64,000 nucleotides of DNA from Diplosphaera chodatii (taxonomy: Eukaryota > Chlorophyta > Trebouxiophyceae > Prasiolales > Stichococcaceae), in contig JAALGY010000030.1 of assembly GCA_032358165.1 (NCBI GenBank), positions 930,001 to 994,000 of the forward strand. Reading direction: 5' to 3'. Within the stretch, counting starts at the first letter, position 1. Every line of letters starts with the position of its first letter. Shown piece after piece: positions 21,775 to 36,000 of the stretch. Made by a program: the position numbers and the translations under genes. The notes under the pieces are model-generated. The model was not told the DNA's origin, made no database searches, and saw only the letters and a list, made by a program, of their open reading frames with translations.

Positions 21775-22296
21775 AGTGACTAGTCGCGGGCAGGAGGCCT
21801 TGGGAAGCAGCGGGCCTGCACTGCCGTTTCACCTGCCTTCCTGCTGGTGCTTCCTGCAACGGTGGTGGTAGATAGGCATCATGGTGACCAACAGTGTGAT
21901 AACGGCCAGATGAACTGCACCAGTGGCCGCCACACATGCTTCCATGCTATATCGACACCCTTGAGCGCAGTGGCATGCTTCGTTTGTGAGTGACAGGACC
22001 GACATCGGCGTTTCACGCCTTGCCATGCAACTGCCCTGGTTGTCCTGTGGCAATGGAGCAGTTAAATGAGCCACCTGGCACTGATCAGGCTGGATGGGCC
22101 GCCCCACCCTGCAGCAGCACGATTTCCGGCTTCCAGGCAGTGCTCCGCGTCCTCGCAAGTTGTTTGCAGGTTGCCTTGCGCGCTGATCATTTCTAACAAC
22201 CGTGACATCGACAGGTTCAAGGCTGCCCTGAGCTTTTGGCACGTGCAAGCCGTGCCGTCGTGCCTGATCAGCGCCAGTTTCCTCACCGGTGCAACC
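21775..22296. other. Spacer upstream of reticulon gene
   Basis: No gene is supported here. The region should carry the reticulon promoter and any 3' UTR of the small ORF. Confidence 0.5.
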
Positions 22297-23874
22297 ATGT
22301 CGACGCCTCCGCCTCAGCAGCGGGTGTCCCTGCCCGTGGACAACGCAGGTATGTCTTGCAATGGAGTAGTGTTGTTGGCGTGCGTCAAGCTGCAAAGCGG
22401 TCAGTCTGTCAAGTTGAGGGTCTGGGGTTTGCAACTCGAGGCACCTGCCAATTACAACAGTGCCTGGCATCAGCTCATCACGTCCCTTTGTGACTGCAGT
22501 CGAGGAGCTTCTGTTGTGGCGGAACCCTGTCCGCTCCGGCCTGGCGCTGGGAACAGCAACGGTGGCATACATCTTGCTGGTGCGCCTGCGCATGTGCCTG
22601 CCCGTGCACCCTTCACATGCCCTTTTGAACAGCCTGCACGGCAATGATAGCCATCTGCGGTACTGTGTCGTGCTCGTTGGCCTGCATCAGTCGCAACTGC
22701 AGCAGAGTGCTCTGCCTCCCAGCAGGTGTGGAGCCACCGCAGCCTGATCAGCCTGGTCAGCATGCTGGCGGCAATCGTGGTGGCCACCTGCTTCGTGTGG
22801 TCCAGTCTGGCTGGATACCTCAACAGGTACGCATCATGAGATGTGCAAACTTCCGGCGCCGGTGCCATGAGTTCATGCCTGGTGTCTAGTACGGAAGGAG
22901 GCTGAAGTAAACTGCAAACAGGACGGGCCAAAATGGCCCTGCTTCTACCCACATCTTGCCTCATGCTTCTGGTGTCTGCGGTCACAGGCCCGGCCCACCA
23001 GTGCCGAGGCTGCTGAAGGAGGGCATCTCCGAGGGCCAGGCCAAGCAGCTGGTGGACTCGTACGTGCCGATGGTTAACAGGGCCCTCGGTAAGCAGATCT
23101 GCCATGTGAGCACCTGTGCTGGAGGAGCTGCAGCTGCATGCATGCAGATGCGCATGAACTCTGCGCCATCCATTCCATTCGGAGTCTGCCATCTGTTGTG
23201 CTGACGTCAGGGTGACACTGCATCCTGGTGACAAACCCCGAGCTGTGCACACATGCAGCTCTGCTCTACCGGATCTGCACAGGACGCGACCCCATCCTGG
23301 CTGGCGAGGTGCTTCTATGCATCAGGCCTGCTTGACTCCCAAGCAGGCTGTGGGACTCGGGCTCGTGGCAGTCTGTGACATGCTGGTATGTTGCCTCGTC
23401 TGCAGGTCGTGGTGAGCCTGATCGTGATCAGCAAGCTGGGCAAGATCTTCTCCGTGCTGACCTGGGCGTACCTGGCGGTGCTGGTCGCCTTCGTCGCGCC
23501 CAAGCTGTACGAGCTGAAGAAGCCCGAGATCGACGACGCACTGACAACGGGTCAGGCCCGCACCAAGCAGCTGTACGACACGCATGTGGCTCCTCAGGGT
23601 GCGCCCCGGTTTCATTGGCTGTTCTCTGTTTGCTTGCTGTCATTGTTGGATGGCATCAATCAAAGTGCCATCTTCGTTGCAATTCAATGCTATCGAACAT
23701 CGTGTATGACATGCCCGTCTGCCGGCAAGCAATATGCATTGCAAACCCATGCAGCATGCTCCTGCCAATGCAGTGGCCAAGATCCCCCGCGCGTCCTCTG
23801 CAACGCCAGCCCGTGGCTCCCGCCCTGGACCAGACTCTGGCTACGTCGGTGGCAGCACCCTGAAGCAAGCCTGA
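22297..23874 (+). CDS. Reticulon-domain ER membrane protein (RTNLB-type)
   Basis: Reticulons insert hairpins into the ER membrane and stabilise curved tubules. Seven exons (22297-22348, 22500-22579, 22726-22826, 22988-23088, 23259-23308, 23406-23598, 23774-23874) give 225 residues and close in phase. The reticulon homology domain opens with VEELLLWRNPVRSGLALG, followed by hairpin 1 (TATVAYILL, then SLISLVSMLAAIVVATCFVW). A loop (GQAKQLVDSYVPMVN, then RICTGRDPILAGE) and hairpin 2 (VVVSLIVISKLGKIFSVL, TWAYLAVLVAFVAP) come next. The C-terminal LYELKKPEID resembles the plant RTNLB end, and a short basic tail follows. The size suits plant-type short reticulons. Confidence 0.92.
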
Positions 23875-24466
23875 GTAGCAAGACCCACATGTGGAGGCGG
23901 CGTGTCCTTGGTGGACAGTGTGTTCCTTTTCAGTTTAAAAGGGAATCGCAGATTCTTCAGCCGCTGGTTTCTAGGTCTCATTGTTCCACTACCTCTATCA
24001 GTAGGTGGCAGAGGATGTCAAGGGGTGCAGTATGAGTGCAGCTGCACCTCCTCTCTATCTTTGTGATCCTTCCTCTCCTGTAACGCTAGTCGAAAACCTT
24101 CACAGGGCAATCTTCAGGACAATCTGTGAATGCTGGGCACACACTTCTATCCCCATGCTGATGTGGCACAGCAACCATGCATTGACGCATGTCCTACGAG
24201 TGGACTACTTGCAAACCACTACTTCTCTTGCAACTTGCCCTTTCAACAGACGCTTGGATCAGGTCTGGTGAGGTGGGGGCAGGAGCGCCTGCTGTGCTGC
24301 ATCCTGGAAGCGCCGATGCCGTCGGCATGAGTCAGACAGGTCCTCAATGACATCTTCAAACTCGCTGCATCACACAGAGACACGAAGTCACATGGTGTGG
24401 TGGGACCAAGGCATCTGGTGCGATGACAGGTGGAAAATTTAGAACAGTTTCAGCAACCGAAGCACA
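23875..24466. other. Convergent intergenic region, reticulon / transportin-3
   Basis: No gene is supported in these 592 bases. They contain 3' UTR sequence of both neighbours. A TGTAA at about 24078 could serve the reticulon. Confidence 0.5.
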
Positions 24467-27400
24467 TCATCGGCGCAAAGGGGTTCGTCTGAAATGTAGG
24501 ATTTGGGGAGTGGCATGGAACGATGGTGACCTCACCCATAGTTGTGGGCCTCGGGGCCTTCGATGGCGGTGACCTGCATGACGCCTAGCAGCTTCTGGCG
24601 GTCGCTGGCGCTCAGCGCCGTCTCCGGCACCGCCGCAACCGCCTGGCTGGCCCACTGCAGGCCCTGCTGCTGCGTCACCTGCATGGTTGCAACCGCACCA
24701 CCGCATCGACACACATGACCCTGGTCTGTGACCAGACCGCGGCAGATGACAAGCAACAGGACAACATGCAGGCTGCCGTGTCTGACGCACACCTTCACGA
24801 GCGCAAACAGGACGCTGGCGATCTGGGGGTTGCGCGCCGGCGGCAGCGCCCCGGCCGCGCCCGCCAGCAGCAGCCGCACCAACGCCGGCGCGCGCGGCAG
24901 CAGCGCCGCGCGCACCGCGTGGTCGCCCGTGGCGCCGCTGCCGGGCAGCTCCATCTCGAGCAGCCGCACCAGGAACGTCATCACCGAGCCGCATGCGTCC
25001 CTTGCAACAGCAGACGTCCAGACGTTCAGCTTCAACACGCCCACCTCGGGCAGACCATCACTTTTGCAAGGCGGTGTATCCCAGTGCAAGTGCACCTGTG
25101 CTGCACGAGCACGCCCGCGAGGGCGGTGTCCAGCAACGTGCCAAGAGGGCCCGGCGCGAGCACCAGTCGTGGGGAATACGCCAGCATGCGGCCGACCTGT
25201 ATGAGTGGGCACGAAGGACAAGCTGAAACTTGGTGGCAGCTGGGCGATGCCTGGGGCATGTGCAGTTTCGCATCGGTCAGAGCTCCTGCAGCAGGCAGGG
25301 CTGGTGCCAGCGGACCAGCAGGAAGGTGTCGTCCGCCAGCTCGGGGTCCTCGTTGAACTGCGCCAGCGTTCGCAGCCCAGCACATGCCTCACCCAGCATG
25401 CGGCTCAGCATGCCGCCTGCAAATTATTACCACCAGTGGGCGAGGCTGCAGGGCGCGGCAAGCTTGTACTGCTGGCGGGTCGTCTGCAATCACAGCCTGA
25501 TTGTCCAATATGTCCAATGCACCCCTACCGAGTGCCTGCTCATAGGCTGGGTTGCTGCCAAAGGTTTTCACCAACTCCGACGCAGCATAGAGGTAGCACG
25601 ACTGCCGGCTGGAAGCAAAGTGCTCTGGGAGCGCTGTCAGCAGCGGCTGCGCCTGTGCGGCCATCGCCTGGCCGGCACCACGCAAAGCATACCGGATAGC
25701 CTGCAAACAAAGGTAGTGGGCAGCCGTCGCACCGGTACTGAGACTTCATGGTTGACGAGAGCAAGCTCAGCAATGCCCCATCGGCGTGAAAATATCATCA
25801 CCTTGCACAGGCGCTCAGCAGGCCGCGGCTCATGACCATACAGGCCCAATGCAGCCTGGAACATGGGCCACACCCCAGCAAACACCTCAACAATAGCCGC
25901 TGGTTGCTGCACATGCCTGCGAACGCACAGGCATTGCCCGCTGGCTGTTAGCTCGGCTGACCGTCACAATGTTTGATGGAGCGAATGCGGGTGGTGGGCC
26001 ATCATGGGCCATGTGCCGCCGGAATGCACTCGATCACCTGAAAAGAACTCCCAATCTGTCCATGAGCGTCAGTATCGCTTCTCGCTGCTCGACTGACTGG
26101 GGCTGCGGCTGGGTAGCTAGCAGCTGATGCAGAGGCTGGACGAGCGGCGAGAACAGGCGCTGCAGCGCTGCAGGTCGCTGTTCTGCTGCAATCACGTTCA
26201 GCACCAGCACCACACCCTCCATGACCTGCGCACGAATGCACATATTTACGCATCACTGGACGTGCTGCTGCTTGAGAGCACTGTTTCATGATTCAATACC
26301 TGCAAATGCAAGGCGACTGGCAGCACAGCCCATGCGAAATCTTACATTGTGCACGTCCTCCTCCAGCAGCGGCGACGCGGCTGTGCCATTGGTGGCTGGA
26401 GGCGCCGCGCCGCCCGCCGCCTGCACGCCGTCGTACAGGGCCGCCACCAGGTCCCAGTGCGTCGCCAGCTGCCGGGCGCAGGCGTCGCACAGGTGGCGGA
26501 TCGCTGTGGCGGCCGCGCCCGCTGAGGTGCGGTGGGCCAGCGCTGCAGTGCACAGGTGACCGGCCGTCACCGCCGGCTGCTGCTTTGGCTTCAAGTGCTG
26601 CCACCTGCTCATCGGCTGCACAGCAGCAGCTGCTGCAGCCACACTCAGGTGCGGGACCGACCTTGGCCCAGCAGCTGCAGCAGCAGTGGTGGGAGCTCCT
26701 GGCCCACGTTGAGCCGCAGCGACGCCGCAAGCCAGTCCGCATACACTGACAGCGTCATCGCAAGCGTGTGTTGCAGCACAGGCTGCTGTGGCAGTCGCAG
26801 CCAGGAAGTCAGCAGGGCTGCCATGCCCGCGTCGCCAGCGTCTGGGGCGCACCTGTGCACCGCCCTGCAAGACATGCAAAACGCTGCTCGAGTGGCGGGT
26901 AGCTACGACATACTGCTCGGGAAGTACTCATACACCACCAATGGATGTGCATAGCTCGACACACCTGATGCAGAACAGAGCAGCCTCTGCATTGCGCCAG
27001 TCAATGCCACCATCCGCAGCAAGGCGCAACATCTCTTGCTGCAGCGGCTCTGATAGCAGTGCGATAGTCCGCTGTCCTTTCAACACCACTGCAACATAGA
27101 GAGCGACAAGTCACAATGCATGCTTGGAGCCCTTTCTGCACGACCCTCAACAGCCCAAAACTTCGCTCAAATTGACATGCTGGACACTCACAGCTCCCAG
27201 AAGGTCAGCATACCTGCCGCGTCCAGCAGTGTGTCACCAATGGCAAAGCGCGAGCGTTTGAACTCGTCCTGGTCGTCACGGTGCCACGACTCAAAGTCGT
27301 CAGGGTAGCGGACGCGCCCCCGCACCACGTTGACCAGCTGCTCAAACGCTTGCAGGAAGTGCTGTGGGACTGGCGGCGGCGGCAGCGATGCATCCACCGC

Positions 27401-29212
27401 CGCCCCATTCCCTGCGCATGCTCACCACAGGGTGCTGGGTCGTCACTTAACGATATGACGTCGTCATGGAAGCAAGTGTGGGGCACAGACGCTGCAGCAG
27501 CTGACCAGGCTGGTCGAAGCTGGTGAGCAGCCGCGAGATGCGGTGCCAGAAGTTGAAGCTGATGGCGCAGATGCTGTCCTCGGGGAACGCCGCCACCTCC
27601 AGCATCGCCTGCACCAGGCCCAGGCCCTCCTGCCCTGCACCCCACACGCAGTTTGCAGTCACCATAGCAGATCCTGGCAGCCTGCCTGATGCCTGTTCAT
27701 CACACGCACCCCGTGCTCTGTGGTCAGAAGCAGCAGGAACTAAAGACGCACAGCCCGCGACGATGGCCGGGGCGTGCGCCTCGCCGGCTTCGGCAAACAG
27801 GCGCGCCATGCCCTTTGCCGTCTCCAGGTCGTCGTCGAAGGCGTTGCCCTGCGCCTCGCGGCCCTCGTTGTCGTCCCTCACCAGCTGCGCCGCCTGCATG
27901 AACCGCTGGCGCAGGCCCATGACCTGCGGGCGGCACCAGTCGCAGGTTTTCGGGCTATCCACTGACCGGCGACATCGTCTTGCAGCCATCGATATCACGT
28001 CGTACATTCAGCACTCAGCAATACACGACGGGCGGGTGGCACGTCATGCACAAGGCTGGAGAGGCTTCACGCACCACTTGCAGGACGGCCTGGACGATGG
28101 TGCCCCACTCGGGCGACAGCTGCTTGCGCTCCTGCCACATCGCCGTCCTGTAGATGACCTCCACGATGGCATCGACCGCGGAGTCGAAGGTGTCCTTGTT
28201 GGACAACGCCTCCAGCACCATTTGCACCAGATGCTGCGCCGCCTCGGCTGGGAAGGGCTCCACCGTCAGGCGCAGCCATGATGCGAATGCGCGGCAGACG
28301 CTCATCTTCACATTCGGACCTGGATAGCACAGCGGAGAAGTCTGCCAACCCTCAGGGACCCAGCGTTCAGACTGGAAGAATGATATGTCTGCTACCATAG
28401 TGATCCACCAGCGAAATGCTGCGAGTCACCTGACTGCTGGAGCGCTGCTGTCAAGATCTGGAAAGCGGCTGCTGATGTGCTGGACAGCTCCTGCTCAATT
28501 CTATGCCGACGCTCCGGTCGCACTGATGGCTGATAGGTGCTGGCTTCCTGAGGGTCACACGATGCCAGGTGACTGAGCATCACGGTAAGACACTGGTGCA
28601 CTCCACTAGGAGATGACCAGGTGACGGCCCTGGGACTTCCATGCACATCGTACCTCTGGCAGGACGGTCAGCAGCTCCAGCATGCAAGGCAGCGCAATGT
28701 CAGGCGCCTGCCCGCCGAAGCGGGTCCACAGCCAGTACACCATGCCAACATGGCCAGTGCCGTTTCCGGCGCCATCCACCCATTCGTTGGGCGGCAAGTG
28801 CAGGGCCAGAGCGGCAAGCGCCAAGCATAGCTGTGTACGGATGGCTGGTGAGCTGCGGGCATGCTGCAGCGTCAGCTGCACCAGAGTCTCCTGCAGGCTG
28901 TGCACCGCAGGCAGCGGCAGCTCCTCAAAGTCCCGCTGCACCTGTGGATGTGATCCTGATAATGAGGTAATCTGCGTCATAACAGAATGCTCATGTCAAC
29001 TTCCGGGGCTGCGGCCGTACCTTGGTGCGGAGCGTCTGCGCTGCAAAGTACTGCGCGTCAATGCCGCTGCCATGCTGAAGCACGCCGGTCGCGACGGTCC
29101 AAGCCTCCGGCGTCTGCTGCCACTGTTCAAGCCAGTGGTTTGCCCGCTGCCGGCTGGCCGGATCGCTGTTTTGCAGCAGCGCGCTGACCGCCTGGTTGAA
29201 TGCATCCGCCAT
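24467..29212 (-). CDS. Importin-beta family nuclear import receptor, transportin-3 / MOS14-like
   Basis: TNPO3/MOS14 imports SR splicing factors. I place 18 exons from 29212-29021 to 24488-24467, giving 965 residues, close to the usual 920-960. All junctions close in phase. Landmarks are MADAFNQAVSALLQNSDPAS (importin N-terminus), VWTRFGG-type repeat 2 as YWLWTRFGG, VKMSVCRAFASWLRL, ICAISFNFWHRISRLL, AVHRCAPDAG, TAIRHLCDACARQLATHW, LMDRLGVLFRHVQQP, AIRYALRGAGQAM, SCYLYAASELV and HRDACGSVMTFLVRLLE. The exon at 27923-27752 uses donor T|GTGCGT. The last 22-nt exon (ending TPLRR) is the least certain; another acceptor would change only the final few residues. Confidence 0.93.
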
Positions 29213-30041
29213 TCTGACGACTGTTTGGCGTCAGGACTTGTGCAATGGTCAATTTTGTGATAACACTTCGAAGCGACTATGACCAGAGTTGTGCCAGCCA
29301 GGCGCCAGCATCATCCAGAGCTGGCTGCTGCGAGGTGACTTGCAATGCAGGAGCACCCGTTACCACGTCCCGCATGTATCAACATCCGCTGAGCATTCAT
29401 ACCACTGCATAACATGCACAGTCCGCATATAATCTGTTTGGGGGGCCAAGCTGTCTTCAAATGATCAGCATGCCGTCTTGCGTGCAAATGTTCAACTTGA
29501 TGGTCTGATCTTGCGCATATGACCGACGTGTAGGAAGCACGATCCTGATGGCACAAGGATCATCTGCTCAACAGTCTCACTGCGAAATTGCCTCATCCGC
29601 GCTGCTCTGTGTGCACCTGCCCCGAAGGCGACTCCTCGACTGGCACGTAGACAGTTGACTGGCGGCCCTATCAGTTCAGGCATGCGTGTGCAACACCCTT
29701 GACCGACGTTTTCGCTGAAGCAGCCAGCGTCTGAGAACATGCCCGATGTGTTGTAGGACGTGGACCAATTTACCGTCACCAGCTTACACCTGACATGCAT
29801 GAGACCCCTACTTGAGAACTGAACACACTCTGCTTGGTGCCACTACTTGCGTGCTCGCCCCCTTTTGTGGGAAGGTGGCAAATCAGGTGGCATGACTCAG
29901 GTGCCAAAGACACTGGCATGCAGTTGGTCAGACAGATGTGCACACGCAGGCCCTATGTGTTTGAACTGACAGGCAGCGAGCGATCTGGCCTCATCCCCTT
30001 GCACCGCTTTAAGAGTGACAATGGCGGTGTTGCCGAGCGAG
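29213..30041. other. Spacer between transportin-3 start and Argonaute stop
   Basis: Both neighbours are on the minus strand. The 829 bases should hold the transportin-3 promoter and the Argonaute 3' UTR. The ORFs here have no domain or splice support and I do not call them. Confidence 0.5.
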
Positions 30042-33000
30042 TCACACATAGAACATCGAAGAGTTGAGGTTGGCGTGGATCTGTGACAGACGCAGGATAG
30101 TGGCTTAATGGTGCAGTGGGTGACATCTGTCAGCACGGTCCTATCACCACGGTACAGCTGCTCACGAGCATCTGTATGCAAAGGCACTTACGCTGATCAG
30201 CTCGATGGGCGAGCGGGCGCCAGCGCCAGCTGCAGCGATGGAATAAGCATCGGGTCAGAAAGCGCACGCAATTGCTCGAATGCCAAACACCTGGGCAAAG
30301 CCGACCAGCAGCATGCTGAGGGACACAAGTTCCACCTGTGCCTGTGCTGCTGGCAGTGTCAGACTCGCTCTCGGAGTGCAGGCACATCAGCTTCCCGCGC
30401 AGCGCCGCCAGGTGGGCGTAGTATGCAGGAGGGCACACGCTGACTGAGCGTGTGCAGCGGCAGAAGAGGTAGCATAGCCTGAGCCAGAAACAGAATCGAC
30501 CATAGATTTTAGGTAAAGCCCTGTGTGTCATACACTGAGTAAGATGCATGATGCACCCAACATGTTGGCTCTGTCCGCATTTCGCAGTGGGAGCAGTCCC
30601 ACCTGTAGGTCAGCTGAACGAGGTCGTTGGGCTTGAAGCGATTCTCGTCTGCCAGCACGTGGTAGTGGGTGGGGCGGCTGGTGCCCTGAAGGCCGGCGTG
30701 CGAGTTGAGGTAGAAGGCGTACTCAAAGGGGTGCTGCAGGTGGACCAGACAACCAGCTTGGGAGGCGCAAACACCTGAGTCTCCTGCATCTGCTGCACGT
30801 CAACACTTTACATGTGTGTGATGCAGCATGTGAAGCGACCAGCAGCAGTGGCCAAGGCGGAGTGGACGGCACGCACTGTGATGCCACGGTCCACAACGGT
30901 GCCTGTGGAACACACCCACATCTACATCATCAAGGTGTACGAAACCCAAGCTGCATCTGCTGTGCGATATCAAATGCCTGATATAACGTAGCACTGGGGT
31001 ACTGGAAGCTCTCCTGTGGCTGGTCACCTGGCATGACGTTGCCGCTCTTGTCACCCTCATTGTTTCTCATGGGGAACAGGCGTGTATGGTGGCGCTTTTG
31101 CACCACCACAAAGGTGACGGGGGGCCGGTAGTCTTCACGCACATCGGTGCAGGCCGCACGGATCTGCACACAGAAGGCTTTGTTGCTGCGTAAATATACG
31201 GCTTGGCATCCAAGCACAGGCTCATCAACATCTACACACACCTGCGGTATCTCCTTCTGCTGGACCTGCAGATGTGACATAGGGCTCTTGTCCTGGCTGC
31301 TGAGAAGCCGTGAGGCTGTCGAAGCTGACGCTGATGCAGGCACAAAACATCTGCAGGTTGGTGCCGCGTGCACGTCTGGCCGTACCTCGTCGAACTGGCC
31401 TTCGGACACGCCGTCACGGTACATGATGAGCACCTCCGGAAGGCGCTTGTTCTTCTTCCAGAACTCTCCCAGCAGCCCCTAAACGAGGCGTTGCAATCAA
31501 AAGTCAGCATCGAGAAGGTTATGCTGCACATCTGTGACAGGACACAACAAAACCAGGCAAACCTTGACCGCTCCACGCAAACCCTGCACCGAGATCCATA
31601 CCGGTTAAAGCCGGCCATGCCAACACCTGATGAACAGCACAGGGGCCAAGGTGGCACGCAGTCAAGAGCACGCCGTTCCAAAGCAGCTATGCACGCTCAC
31701 CGAGATGATCTCGATCCGATGTCCTTGGATCATTATGCGGGCGGCATAATGGGCGATGGCTGGATCCTGCAATTGGGCAGTGTCACTTCAGCTGCTGCAC
31801 AGTGATGAAGAGCACGCAACCCAATGCATTGCAAAGCTGCTGACCACCAATGCCGACGCACCAGACTACCGACCACAGATGCGATGGACGGCTCGGTCTC
31901 AGCAAAAGTCACAGGGTGTGTGACATCGGCACCTGACTTGCACAGCAATGGCTCCATGACTTGATGGTGCTTCTGTCAACACACGAAATAGGCGCATTAC
32001 AATGGCCCCTAAGTGACAACAACAATATCAGCGTACCAATGAACATCACAGGCCTGCGTCCAATGTGTGGCAAGGCGTCCTGCTGGGCTCCTGCCAAGCG
32101 GACATTGATCCCGCCCAGCTTTGCATTGATCTTCATGCCCAGGCTGCAAAGCGACCTCAGTATGTTTCCATCTGGAGTGCTGACTTCGCATCACGCACGC
32201 AGATCAGGCAGGCGTTAGCTGAGCAGCAATTCCTCATCATGCATAGAAAGCATGTTGGGGCGAAGTGCTGGCGCATGCTCGCACTTGGCACAGTACTGGT
32301 CCAGTCGGCGTGGGGGGGCGCCCACCCCTGCCTTCGAGGCCACGAAGCACTGGCTCACCACCCTGCAACAGCGGCCACACAGGCCGTCAGTGCCAAACAC
32401 CTGCAGACGTTGTTTTGCTCATGTCGTGTGCACCATTAGTACTGCTGCGTACCCAAGCACGCCGTCAGTGGCACGCTTGACGTCCCTGTACAGCTCGGCA
32501 CCTGCGCTGCCAAATACCTCCAGATGATTGTGCGCACTGCGGCTGAGCACAGCGCTTTTCATGCCTGACAATCTTGAACACGCAGCCTCAGTCCGAACTT
32601 TGCCAGCACCTGAGGTTGGCAGGCAGACCAGGATGATGCTAGCTGGCACTTTGAACTTTGCATGGGCTTCGTTGACGGCGTCTTGCAGCGTCTCACCTGC
32701 ATAGGAAAGATTAGGCAGCTTCTGCCGCATGAGACTGGGCAAGCAAGAGCCCAAGCTAAGCGATGATGAGTTTTTTCAGCCCAAAATGTTGAAACAGCCT
32801 GGCAAGAGCGCACCCACAAAGCTGGCTGGACTGTGCCAAACGATGGGCGGCAGTGTGCCATGGGGAATGTCGACATCGCAGCTCGACAGAATGTTGCACA
32901 GCGTGGCAAGCATGTTCTGCAAATGACAACAAGCTCACGAGTGCGAAGATTACCAGATGTCTGCTGATATTTTGTTGGCTTTGTGAGGTATGCTGACAGA

Positions 33001-36000
33001 TGTTGACCTTCTTGCTGTATCCCTGCGCAGACATGTGTGCAGCGCATGCTGGGCACCTGCAGGTCACCGCCGGTGCGGTGCGGGTCGGTGAAGGACACGA
33101 CAGCCCAAGACGGGATCTTGACCGGCTTGTTGAAGGCCAGCTGGAAGGTTTGCAGCACAGGTTGGCGCCAACATCACTGGCTTGCATACAGAGGTCGGGG
33201 CCAGAGCGTGCACATGCAGATGGCAGTACAGTAAAGAGGCTCATGATGACGATGGCCATGTCCCCACCTGGCGCAGGTTCCATGCGCCCAACTGGCCCGT
33301 GTTCATGGGCTGCGTGCGCTCCTTGTATTGCAGGTTGGGTGCTGGTAGCACATGTGCTTCGACATCCACAAAGCGTGCAGGTTCGCGGGAGTCACGGGAA
33401 TCGCCGATTTTCATTTGCCACGCCTGCAGTGGCACATCGCAATGACACCGGGCAATGCATACCCGGCACAATTGCTGCACAGCATCTGACCCCGCCTCTG
33501 GCGGCAGCTGTGCCCTCAACATGCATTCACGAGGCAATACCTTGACGGTGGGGTCGTTGGGTAGCTTGCCGTACTCGTTGACTGCCTTCTGGATCATCTC
33601 TTCGCGCACATGTGGTGCTGTGCCCGCCTACAAGCAACACAGCATGCCGCCAAGCAGGTGACATCCAGCACAGCGTCAGCACCATAGCTGGTAGTAATGT
33701 CAGGCATGCATTGCATGAAGATCGAGGCATGCATGGCATGAGCCTTGACATTGCCACGTCCGTTGACACAGTGCCAGGTCACATTTCAATTCGCAAGCGC
33801 CTACCAGCTTGGGCATCTGCATGGTCATCGAGTGCGCTCCGGTCAGCGTGTGGCCATTTGACCATCCTATGCTTTGCCATGGCATCCGACATATACGACA
33901 GTCTGAGATTATTGACCTACCTGGCTGGCCTGCTGAGGATCCAGTTTCTTGACGCGCTGCCCTGGCACAATCTTGCACACCTGCATACATGATTCCACAT
34001 CGACGCATGTCGCATGTCGCCATACCGTCATAGTTGCTGCTGATTGACGATACACAATGTCCAGTAATCGAGTCAGGTGGCCTGACCGACAAAATACCTC
34101 GCAAGGTAGCCAGTTGACGCGCTTGGTTGTGCCCACATTGATACACCTGCATGGTTCATGTTGAGCTCTTTACAAGTATGATCTATGGCAACATTTTCCC
34201 GTTGCCAGCCCAACGAAACATCAGCCAGGTAAGGTGCTCACGGTGCGCCTGGCAGGCGCAGGCGCAGGTGGTAGCGCTGCTCGAAGTAGTCGGCGACACT
34301 GGTCTGCTGGCCTTCGAGATCGAACGTCATCGAGCGTGCCCCACGGTCTGTCAGGCCCTTCACCTACAGCTTGTTGCAGGCATCGGGATGTGGCCTTCTT
34401 CGTGATCACTGTGACAATGTAGTGACCTTGCAAGGTTCACATGCTGGTGCACATCTGGCACGTTGTGTTCTCCAGCGCACCTTGTACTGCCGCTTGCTGT
34501 GGGCGATGTGAGTGACCATCACCTGCTCATACAGGCAGTGTGAAGGCCTGATATAGCCAGCTTGGTCACAGATTCGCAGCAAGGTGCAAGACGCAGGCGC
34601 TCACCTTGAGTCCCGACACAGCCTTGTTGGCTGCGCGATACTGATGGCCAGAGAGCCCATTGTTCAGCATTTCTTCACGCATGCCTGCTGCACGGGCTAG
34701 CAGCGTTGGGACCTGCCATGCACCACCACAGCGTTCATGGTGCAGACGCCAGCTGGCACAGTACACAGATCTGATGACACAAAGGCAGGCTTGCTCTGGG
34801 ACACCAGTTGCACAGGTCATCACCGTCTGCTCCTCAATGAAGGCGGTGGAAGCCACATCAACGTTCAGGGTGAGGCCCATCTCGCAGGCGCGCAGGCTCT
34901 GCTGGTAGCCCAGCCACACCTTTGAGCAACAATATACAGCATCAAGCGTCAACCCTTGACTTGAGTCTTCTGCCAATCGATTGCTTGCAGCTGAACCCCC
35001 GATTGCTGGCGCGCACCTCGGCACCACCGCCCAGTGGCTTGGCAGAGCCAGGAGAGTGGAAGAAGAAAGCGCTGCACAGCATACACAGCTTGCTGATGCA
35101 CGGCTTATGGCACTGTGATGAATGGCGGCCAGCAGACTGGATGCTGTGATGCGGCTGCATACCGGCCGAAGGGCGTGCAGGCGGGGTTCAGATTGGTCCT
35201 GCATGAGCATGCAGCAGATCAGCACACCAAAGCTATGTCCTGCGCTGGGCCTGCTCAATACTTGCGCATTGCATAGCAGAACCACATGCTAGGTTGTAGG
35301 GGTTATACCCGTGCATCAGCGCCACATCAAGCGCCTGAATCGACTCCTGTGGATCAGCAGTGTATGGGTGCTGCCTGATGTCAATGAGGCCCAATGCGCT
35401 GGCACCATCATGGCAGCAAGACACTGAATGAACGTCATATGCAGCCACGCTGTCAGGGTGACAGTCTGCAAACCTGCGGTAGCTGCTGCAGCTGGCCACT
35501 GCAGTAGGACAATGAAAGATGCGTCATATTCAAGAAGCACTGATAAGTTGTGACAACTGTACCTCCACAACATATCAGCAGCCAGTGGTGTTCGGTAGGC
35601 ATATGTGCCAGGCAGCTTGTGCTCACCCAATAAAGTGCAGCAAGCTCTGAATGCTGACGGACGCCACCCACTTGATCCTGACCTCGAAGGGGCGCTCACG
35701 GCCCTGAAGCACGTGTCACATGAGAGCAGTCATCTTTGTTGATCTGACTAGTTCAACTTAGGTAAGGTCTGCACCTCAAGCAGCCGCACTTCCGCTCACC
35801 TCGTCCTCCGCCATCACCTGTCATGTAGACGGTGCAATGTTCAGCGCACTGAAAACCGAACGCAATGTCATGTGCAGTGTCAAGAGCACGCAGTGCGGGT
35901 CCAGCATACGTTGTAGGACGTCTCTGCCTGCGGCAGGAACATGTTTGGGGCGTGCATGCTCTTGCGCCCGTCATATGCCCACCCCGGTCTCCAGCGTTCA

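Noticed and set aside
29492..29800. 102-codon minus-strand ORF upstream of transportin-3
   Set aside because: It shows no domain, no ATG of good context and no splice partner. I left the region as intergenic.
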